A stretch of 64,000 nt of DNA from JAPORY01 sp965215385. GTDB taxonomy: Bacteria; Pseudomonadota; Alphaproteobacteria; Rhodobacterales; Rhodobacteraceae. Each line of letters starts with the position of its first letter. Within the stretch, counting starts at the first letter, position 1. The notes below the pieces were generated by a model. It was not told the origin of the DNA, did no database searches, and saw only the letters and a list, made by a program, of their open reading frames with translations. The translations under genes were made by a program, and so were the position numbers. The DNA is taken from positions 1,736,001 to 1,800,000 of the forward strand of contig OZ244059.1 of the NCBI GenBank assembly GCA_965215385.1, read 5' to 3'. Of this stretch, positions 57,504 to 64,000 are shown one piece after another.

Positions 57504-58733
57504 TTATGCGGGTAAGACTGTGCCTGCACACTGACCGAAGCCAATCAGGTAACCATCGCCAACAGCATGACCTCGCATTGAAACCGTGTCACCGTCTTCC
57601 AAGAAACTGCGAAATATCCCTGGCTTGAGAGATAGTGGTGCCTTGCCGCCCCAACTAAGCTCCAACATTGACCCGCGATTTTCCCGATCGGGACCGGAAA
57701 TCGTCCCCGAACCCAAGAGATCTCCAGTCCGCATCGGACATCCACAGGAGGTGTGATGCGCGAGCTGCTGCGCTGATGAATAGTACATTTCCTTATAGTT
57801 CGTTCGACATATGGTCGCCCGTTCACCGGTTGCTGTGGTTAGATCAACCTCAAGCGCAATGTCATACAGCATCGGTCCGGTGTCTTTGATATGATCCAGC
57901 AATCCAAACGTGCGCTCTGGTGTCTGAATGCGAAATGAGTTTAGCGCGGCCGCCGTGACAATCCACGGACTAATTGTCGTGGCTGTCGCCTTGGCCTGAA
58001 AAGGTCCCAACGGTTGATATTCCCAGGCTTGGATGTCTCGCGCCGACCAATCATTAAGCAGCACGTAGCCAATGATATTTGCGTTTGCCTGATCAACGGA
58101 AATACGTCCGTTCGACGGCGAGCCGACAATCGCACCGAGTTCGAGTTCAAAATCAAACTGCGCTGAAGGGCCGAAGTAAGGCAGTGCCTTGTTCGGACCT
58201 TTTAACTGTCCCATCGGGCGCCGTACGTCAGTTCCAGAAACGACAACGGACGACGCGCGACCGTTATACCCAATTGGGATGTGCAACCAGTTTGGTGGCA
58301 GAGCATTCTTGGCCCCCCGAAACATCGTACCTATATTCGTGGCGTGATGACGACCGGCATAGAAATCGGTAAATTCGGCAACAGTGAATGGCAGCTGCAA
58401 TTGCGCATCTGCTTGCGCTACGAGATGCGGTTCCAGCCTTGGTCGCGCCTCGGCGCCTTCCGCCAGCATACCTATCAGCGAGGCACGAAAGCTTTCCCAA
58501 ATTTTCGGCCCGAGCTCCATAAAGCCATTCCAGGCACCGCTCGCAAGCACACTTGCAGGCACATCAAATGTATCAGCCGCTGCCGTTACGTCCAAAATAT
58601 TGTCTCCAATGGCAACGCCGCAATGGTTTCTGCGATCACCGCTGGTAAAGACGCCGTAAGGCAGGTTGTTGAGGGGAAATTCGGTTTCAGCACTATTTGC
58701 GCTGCTCACCCACGAGGTCAGACGGTCGGTCAT
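57504..58733 (-). CDS. fahA: Fumarylacetoacetase
   Basis: 409 aa from ATG 58733 (AAGGA seven bases upstream; an in-frame TTG two codons earlier is open). Last step of homogentisate breakdown, splitting fumarylacetoacetate to fumarate and acetoacetate. N-terminal SH3-like part LNNLPYGVFTSGDRRNHCGV. Catalytic part EFTDFYAGRHHATNIGTMFR (active-site His), metal ligands in FDFELELGAIVG and LLNDWSARDIQAWEYQPLGP, and C-terminal GDLLGSGTISGPDRENRGSM. Intact, although the genes for the preceding steps next to it are broken. Downstream 57356-57503 shows nothing. Confidence 0.95.
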   Translation of the reverse strand: MTDRLTSWVSSANSAETEFPLNNLPYGVFTSGDRRNHCGVAIGDNILDVTAAADTFDVPASVLASGAWNGFMELGPKIWESFRASLIGMLAEGAEARPRLEPHLVAQADAQLQLPFTVAEFTDFYAGRHHATNIGTMFRGAKNALPPNWLHIPIGYNGRASSVVVSGTDVRRPMGQLKGPNKALPYFGPSAQFDFELELGAIVGSPSNGRISVDQANANIIGYVLLNDWSARDIQAWEYQPLGPFQAKATATTISPWIVTAAALNSFRIQTPERTFGLLDHIKDTGPMLYDIALEVDLTTATGERATICRTNYKEMYYSSAQQLAHHTSCGCPMRTGDLLGSGTISGPDRENRGSMLELSWGGKAPLSLKPGIFRSFLEDGDTVSMRGHAVGDGYLIGFGQCAGTVLPA

Positions 58734-59340
58734 CGTCAATCCTTATGTCGCGTTCGGCTGAGTTTCGGGTTGTGTGTGTTGGAACGGCACCAAGTTCAGA
58801 GAACTTTTCAATGTTCAGCAGGCAATCCAATCTCGTGAGATCGGCACCCCAACGATGGACGTTGCACGGTTGCGGTATCAGACAGATATCGGCGAGCGCG
58901 GGCTCGGTTCCAAAACAAAAGGGACCATCACCAATCAAGGCCCTAAACGCAATTAGACCCTCGCGCCGCTAATGGTTCATCCCAACCACAACATCGTACT
59001 GGCTGCGCCTCATAAACTTCAGGCGACCGCCAACTTTCAGATTATTGATTGGATTGATGTCAGTTGCAACAATCATTTACGCCGCTTCAATTATAGCAGC
59101 TTTGTACACGGCGTTTGGCAGCAACGGCGGCAGGGGATACATCTGATCAAGATATCGCAGGGTGACCATGGATTGCGTGAGGACACTGCCGCCGTCAAGT
59201 TCTAAGCGTGGAACGGATTGGATGCAACATCGCAAAGGTTTGGTTCCGATGTTCGCCTTGCACACGTTCAATCGGGATGATCTCGTGCGCCACGCTTTTT
59301 TAGCGCAAGGTAATGCGCACCCGATATAACGTTGTTAACC
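58693..59340 (-). pseudogene. maiA: Maleylacetoacetate isomerase (GST zeta), broken
   Basis: Pieces in several frames. N-terminal KSVAHEIIPIERVQGEHRNQ-TF with a stop just before it (59320-59330 region). Central PRLELDGGSVLTQSMVTLRYLD and MYPLPPLLPNAVYKAAIIEAA. C-terminal FCFGTEPALADICLIPQ-NVHRW and LLNIEKFSELGAVPTHTTRN. These are the thioredoxin-like and helical halves of MaiA. The middle third is missing or scrambled (58950-59070). It lies directly upstream of fahA and overlaps its start slightly. Confidence 0.75.
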
Positions 59341-59692
59341 GCCAGTCGAAAAAGAGCCTCATCCCCAGTAATTCCAACCTGTCGTACGGTCGCACCGCTC
59401 CTCAAGCGATACCCAACAGTCGATGTAGACCTCTTGCCGAGCGGCCACAGTCGCGGCGTAATTCGTCAGCTGCTACGAGAAGAAAGTGTTGAGCACTAAC
59501 GCCTTGAGCCGATCTGTGTGTGGCGAATGAAAGCTAGACCGCGTTACTGCTCGACACCAAGGCCCTGCTCCGCCTGCCGGAAATTATTCTCGCCTTAAGG
59601 AAATGAATTGCAGCACCCCGATTTCAAAGTTACCTCTGAAACTACGCCAACGCCCCCTGACCAATTAACAAACCAAGAGGCAAATATTAGTC
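59341..59692. other. Intergenic region
   Basis: About 350 bp between maiA and hppD remnants; no gene recognised. Homogentisate dioxygenase (hmgA), which would complete the pathway, is not here. Confidence 0.4.
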
Positions 59693-60800
59693 TCATTGTG
59701 CCGTCACCCTATCACGGTAATCGCCCATTGCCAGTTCCTCGGCCTCGATGCTCCCGAACAGTGCCTTGAAATTTCCCTCGCCAAAGCCATCGTCCCCCTT
59801 ACGCTGAATGAACTCAAAAAAGATTGGTCCAATGACCGCCTTCGAGAAGATCTGCAGAAGAATTTTTGTCTCTCCCCCATCAAGGACACCTTCGCCATCA
59901 ATCAAGATGCCGTGCTGTTGCATCCGATCAATCGGTTCACGATGACCGCTCACCCGATCAAATGACATATCGTAATAGGCTCTCGGCGGCCCTGGCATAA
60001 ATTTCATGCCCTTTTCTGCAATTGCGTCAACGGACGCATAGATATCATATGCCCCGACGGCGATGTGCTGGATGCCCTCGCCGTTGTATTTCCTCAAATA
60101 GTTTACAACTTGGCCGGTCTCGCCGGGATCTTCATTAATCGGGATACGGATCCGACCTCAGGGCGAAGTCACCGCCCGACTGTAGAGTCCGTTAAATTTT
60201 CCTTGGATATCAAAGAAGCGAATTTCATTGAAATTAAACAGGTCGCCGTAGAAGGCGAACCACTTGTTCATGTTACCCCTGAAAACATTATGTGTCAGGT
60301 GGTCGAGGTAGTAAAACCCGACCCCTTGAGGGTTGGGCATTGGTAATCCAATCGAACTCGTCAATATAGACGCTTTGGTCAAAATACCTGTCGAAGAAGT
60401 AAATCAGCGAGCCTCCAATGCCCACAATGGCCGGCGCATCCATGACTTTGCCGTCCCCTTCATAAGGAGTGGCACCGTTTGTAACCGCGTGATCAAGAGC
60501 ATGGCCGGCATCCACCACTCGCCACCCCATCGACGGTGCACAGGGCCCGTGGTCTTCGATAAATCGCGCCGCGTGGGAATTTGGCTCGGCATTCAGAAGG
60601 TATGAGATGTCACCTTGTTGCCAAAGCTCAACCTGCTTGTACTTATGATTGGCCACATGCGTATAGTCCATTTTTACGAAGCATTCGCGAAGTGCCGGAG
60701 GGTCAGGATGGGCAAATTCGACGAATTCAAATCCGTCGGTGCCGGCAGGGTTTGTCGCTGTGATTCTTGCGCGTGGGGCGTTATGCGGGAAAGGGCCCAT
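59693..60800 (-). pseudogene. hppD: 4-hydroxyphenylpyruvate dioxygenase, broken
   Basis: N-terminal part from ATG 60800: NPAGTDGFEFVEFAHPDPPA and FIEDHGPCAPSMGWRVVDAG. A one-base frameshift near 60335-60345 (WITN then PNPQGVG) leads to YYLDHLTHNVFRGNMNKWFA (first metal His) and FFDIQGKFNGLYSRAVTSP. A TGA at 60158-60160 replaces the Cys codon of the family motif SPCGxIRIPINE, after which the frame continues: NEDPGETGQVVNYL, GEGIQHIAVG (second His) and the third ligand Glu in PIFFEFIQRKGDDGFGEGNF. Two lesions only; all metal ligands are otherwise intact. It catalysed homogentisate formation in tyrosine breakdown. Confidence 0.88.
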
Positions 60801-60914
60801 GCTGTCCTCCAGCGTTCTTACCTCTGCTTGATAATATACTTGCTCTCAAGAAAAATTGTGCATTTTTGTGCCGATATGGCATAGGTACGCACAGTAATCG
60901 CCAAAAATTAGACT

Positions 60915-61304
60915 ATGATGCACATTTCACTTGATGCCTTTGATCATAAGATTCTCCGTGCATTGCAAAGAAACGGCACCTTAACCAACGCGCAGCTGAG
61001 CGAACAGGTGAATTTGTCGACCTCTCAATGCTCACGGCGTCGGGCTCGACTAGAAAAGGCGGGGTCATCTTGGGATATCATTCCCGCATCAATGCCGAGG
61101 CAATGGGAATTACTTTGCGTGCGGTTGTTAGGGTGAATCTTAACTCTCACAGCGCGAGCAATGAAGACGATTTTGCAATGCGAAAACCTCGCCAGCTTTG
61201 CGGACTTCATCCATTCAACGCTTCTGCCCCAAGCCGTTATTGGTCAAGTCCGGTCAGAAGTTGTGCTCAAAGATCTTAAGCGTCCCCACAGCAGGTCGCT
61301 GTGA
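60915..61304 (+). pseudogene. Lrp/AsnC-family regulator, broken
   Basis: Divergent from hppD. Starts ATG 60915 or 60918 with DAFDHKILRALQRNGTLTNA and the HTH VNLSTSQCSRRRARLEKAG. A frameshift near 61060 then gives VILGYHSRINAEAMGITLRA, VRVNLNSHSASNEDD. A further shift and an internal deletion of roughly 30 residues lead to ENLASFADFIHSTLLPQAVI and the end SEVVLKDLKRPHSRSL. The ligand-binding RAM domain core is lost. Lrp-type activators commonly control neighbouring hppD genes (family knowledge). The 114-bp AT-rich gap 60801-60914 would have held the shared promoter region. Confidence 0.8.
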
Positions 61305-62249
61305 GAAAAACTTCTTGTCGGCAGCAAATCCGGCGTGCAGAGCACTCCCTATCCCTCGGGTCGTGCTCTCCGTTCAACAGCGAATCGACGCATGTTACGC
61401 GCAAAGAGGGTGTGACACCGTGCGCTACGGAGGGCTAAAAAATAAACGGTCTCGCGAGAGAAGGCGCAACCGCCAGAACAATCTGAGCAATGGTCACCAC
61501 GGCATCTAGTAATATGCAAAATGGTCTTACTGACACACCGGACTTTGGAGCGGTTACAGCTCAAAGCCCCTGACTTTGAAAGTACGGCAAACTATCACCG
61601 CAATTGGACCGATATCGTGTTGACCATTGACCGCATAAGCAACACTCGGAACTTTGGTGCCTGAATGAATTCCCATAACGGGTGTAAATCTGAATAGCTT
61701 CCCGTCGAAAGGGAACAACATCCCCCATTTGCTGTATTTTCGCGATCACACGCATCGCTGCGTCAGCCGAATTGCGTGGATTGTTCGGTAACGCAACACC
61801 GCTGACCGAAAATTCAAGTCGTCCGCATTTCACATGTGCTGTCACCTCATAGGTGTTTTCACTGACTTTCGCATCGGTTATCAATTACATTCTTGTCTTA
61901 TCGAATCCTATTCCCGCCATCACGACAGCTGCGGTGACATTTGCATTCTTGCGATGCCGTCGTGCGACGGCGCGTTCAGCCCCGTCAAAATGCCTCAGGA
62001 AACCAGCAATGAGGCGAGATCAACAACGCGTTCTGCCACTGACCCGTTCCATCCCTTTTGGCGGCTTGCGCCCGACATAATCGACCAAACCCAGCGTGCC
62101 AACCGGCGCGGTCGGTACGCCATCAAGTGCTCCGATCGCGCAGCGGTGCCTCACGTCGAACTGCCGCTTGGACGACAAAGCCTTCGCACGGTGGCAACGA
62201 TCAATATCGTGACACCCATTCCTTTGTTGGGTAAAGCGACAGTCGAAGA
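61305..62249. other. Long region without a recognisable gene
   Basis: About 945 bp. A minus-strand frame 61561-61884 (YEVTAHVKCGRLEFSVSGVA; RNSADAAMRVIAKIQQMGDV) is protein-like but unrecognised and lacks context. The remainder shows no domain, RNA or repeat. Confidence 0.35.
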
Positions 62250-62715
62250 TTGAATAGAACTGTGAGCATAATCTTGACCGATGATGAGATCAAAGCTGGG
62301 TTCGAAGACCAACGACCGGGGTCATCAAAGCCCATTGTCCCCTTAGGACATGATCGATTTTTCAAGTTGGTATTGGACAACGACGAACGGGCGACAGAGA
62401 TCATAAAACACTTCCTACCGGTGGAGATCGCCGCGCTCATGTCGGATGAACCGGTGAAATTAATTGCGGGTTCTTTTATCGATCCATCGCTTGGAACGAG
62501 CCAATCTGACCGCCTGTTTGAGGTTCAATTGACCTCCGGGGATGCGCTCTTGGTTTATACCTTACTTGAGCACAAGTCTTATCTGGATGCCATGACGCCC
62601 CTGCAAGTTGAAAAGTACAAATTCAAGATCTGGCGGCGCTATCACCGCAAGGATGGCCGCGGCCAAGTAAAGTTACCGCCGATCGTCGCACTGGAAAGAA
62701 AAGGAGTGACTGAAG
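62250..62715 (+). pseudogene. Rpn/PD-(D/E)XK-family nuclease, C-terminally truncated
   Basis: Start TTG 62250 or GTG 62262. Reads VPLGHDRFFKLVLDNDERAT, then DRLFEVQLTSGDALLVYTLL and EHKSYLDAMTPLQVEKYKFK, IWRRYH and KLPPIVAL. This is the N-terminal nuclease core of the Rpn (recombination-promoting nuclease / Transposase_31) family, with the EHK catalytic strand. After about 62705 similarity ends; the frame stays open to 62951 but runs antisense into fitB. Intact members are about 300 aa, so roughly half is missing. Confidence 0.7.
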
Positions 62716-62864
62716 CTACCCCTTGGGGATCTGGCACCGAATGTCTTGACCTTATCGGTCCGTCGGCGAACAGAGCAGATCTATCCATCTCTGATTTTGG
62801 AGACTTACGTCGCGCGCGCCCATTTATTGCCCGCGGTCACCTGCGAAGCAAGAAGTGTCGTCCG

Positions 62865-63287
62865 TCAGGCAATCGTCCATGGATCGATCACTTCAATGCC
62901 GATATCGATAAAGTCTCGAATGTTGCGTGTCACCACTCTCAGGCCCTGTGAATGCGCGATCGCCGCGATCTGGCAGTCTGCCTGTGATATTGGACGCCCG
63001 GCCGCGCGACACGCGGCGAAGATCTCAGCGTAGGCCCTTGCCGCATGACCATCAAACGGAAGAACTCGGTCGACAAATAAGCTGTTTAGCGTCCGTTCGG
63101 CTGCTTGCGCCAGACACCTGCGCCGCGTGCCCTCTGGCAGGACAGCCACTCCGGTCCGAATCTCCGCCACAGTGACCGCCGTAACGAATAAATCCTTGGT
63201 CAACTGCTTATCCACCCAAGACAAGACATTCGTATTGGGCGTGTTGCGCATCAGTTCAGATATCACATTCGTATCAAGCAGAAACAT
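62865..63287 (-). CDS. fitB: FitB/VapC-type PIN-domain toxin
   Basis: 140 aa from ATG 63287. PIN-domain RNase: first acid in MFLLDTNVISELMRNTPNTN, second in FVTAVTVAEIRTGVAVLP, third in GRPISQADCQIAAIAHSQGL, fourth region VVTRNIRDFIDIGIEVIDPW. All expected acidic residues are present, so the toxin should be active as an RNase. It starts 7 bp after the antitoxin stop, the normal antitoxin-first order. Its 3' end abuts the truncated Rpn gene, suggesting the pair arrived by insertion there (inference). Confidence 0.92.
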   Translation of the reverse strand: MFLLDTNVISELMRNTPNTNVLSWVDKQLTKDLFVTAVTVAEIRTGVAVLPEGTRRRCLAQAAERTLNSLFVDRVLPFDGHAARAYAEIFAACRAAGRPISQADCQIAAIAHSQGLRVVTRNIRDFIDIGIEVIDPWTIA

Positions 63288-63294
63288 GACTCTC

Positions 63295-63540
63295 TCAATC
63301 GAAACGTGGTGGATCACGCATTGACTCACGCGCAGGCAAATCGAGATCGACGCCGCCGAAAGGCTGAAACAGTTCATGGATCGCCGTCCCCAAGCCTTGA
63401 GAGGGGACGGCTTCCCTCTCGACGGCCGTACACAATATAAGGCGTACTTCCTCTTCCATGGACCGTCCGTTGCCCGCCGCACGTTTACGCAACCTCGTCT
63501 TCACACCGTCATCAAGATTGCGGATCGTTATACTCGCCAT
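63295..63540 (-). CDS. fitA: FitA-type antitoxin (Arc/RHH DNA-binding)
   Basis: 81 aa. Ribbon-helix-helix N-terminus MASITIRNLDDGVKTRLRKR and the helix RSMEEEVRLILCTAV; the acidic and proline-rich C-terminus (GGVDLDLPARES) wraps the toxin. It should repress the fitAB promoter and neutralise FitB. Of the two toxin-antitoxin loci in the window, this one is intact. Confidence 0.92.
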   Translation of the reverse strand: MASITIRNLDDGVKTRLRKRAAGNGRSMEEEVRLILCTAVEREAVPSQGLGTAIHELFQPFGGVDLDLPARESMRDPPRFD

Positions 63541-64000
63541 CGCCTTATCCTCCGATCAGGTTTGGTCCCATCGTAGGGTATGCTTGCAATGCAATCAAGC
63601 CGGTTTCAGAGATTCCGCCCTCATTGACCGACGGCGTCTTTGTTCCCGCTCCTGTACCGCGCACTCGACGATCGGCCAACCCGTCCGGACACAGGATCGC
63701 AAAGGAGGTCGCCGCTTTTATGATCATCTCCGGGGCACCAAGCCGAAAGATGACACCCCATGAGACATCCGCGATGCCGACCGCGCCGGCAAACGCTCGG
63801 AGGATCCGGTGCCAAATGCCTTGACCTTACCAATCCATCCGTAGACACTGAAGGTATCGTCTGACGACGGTCTGGGCGCAGTGTGAACCCTGTCCGGCAA
63901 ACGTGAGGACCTCGAGGACCTCCAGGACTCCGCCGTCGCGTCTCGTCATCGGACGTCTTGTCGTGTTTCGTCCTGATAGGAACAGGGTTTCCCATCCAAA
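63541..64000. other. Right-edge region without a recognisable gene
   Basis: About 460 bp. It carries fitAB's upstream region and, at 63797-63840, a ~44-bp segment resembling 62723-62766 in the same orientation (shared ATG(T/C)CTTGACCTTA core). No gene called. Confidence 0.35.

Noticed and set aside
63621..63995. Minus-strand gene at the right edge
   Set aside because: Arg/Pro/Ser-rich translation typical of a shadow frame, no start signal or domain, and the sequence is cut by the window edge.

Overview
The window comes from an alphaproteobacterium. The evidence is the mdh-sucC-sucD-sucA-sucB gene order, the dnaX-ybaB-recR block, a DUF3572 gene beside a HAD phosphatase, the xthA / CnoX-type thioredoxin / LON-domain / Trm112 run, and a separate MnmD gene divergent from a DAO-type oxidoreductase. 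Base composition is roughly even and coding density is low. Many accessory genes are broken, often by several independent lesions, while housekeeping genes are intact. Together with inverted pairs of insertion sequences this looks like a genome undergoing decay, for example a host-associated lineage (inference). A taurine:pyruvate aminotransferase would suit a marine or animal-associated habitat, but that is only suggestive.

Layout. 1-8.8 kb: a minus-strand surface-glycan operon (type I secretion adaptor hlyD, methyltransferase, glycosyltransferase-methyltransferase fusion, glycosyltransferase) bracketed by two inverted ISKra4-like elements. One element sits inside hlyD with an 8-bp target duplication. 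9.0-26.1 kb: two ~1.67-kb IS30-type elements in inverted orientation bracket 13.5 kb. Between them lie a P-loop ATPase whose upstream sequence was replaced by the IS end, a dead higBA pair, the intact TCA block (mdh, sucCD, sucAB) and a DUF262 + HEPN gene pair. 26-30 kb: an AAA-ATPase remnant and an oligopeptide-type ABC importer without a binding protein. 30-35 kb: an unknown acidic 624-aa protein with an XRE regulator, and a frameshifted Rieske-ThDP fusion enzyme. 35.6-40.3 kb: an OLD-family ATPase/nuclease and a badly decayed XcyI-like restriction-modification system. 40.8-48.8 kb: mostly intact housekeeping genes. 49-51 kb: a decayed secreted Calx-beta protein. 51.5-57.4 kb: dapA, taurine aminotransferase, dnaX, ybaB, recR. 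57.5-61.3 kb: a tyrosine-degradation locus in which only fumarylacetoacetase is intact. 62-64 kb: a truncated Rpn-type nuclease and an intact fitAB toxin-antitoxin pair.

How the parts connect. The five TCA genes form one functional unit. dnaX-ybaB-recR serve replication and recombination. The accessory stretches carry the interesting material: the DUF262-HEPN module (a candidate defence or toxin system), the IS30-type element with a conserved ~575-bp non-coding tail and an outward-facing start codon at its end, and a record of successive inactivation (IS insertion, tandem duplication, nonsense codons, homopolymer frameshifts). No tRNA, rRNA, CRISPR array or convincing intrinsic terminator was recognised. 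All family assignments come from reading motifs by eye; no database search was run.
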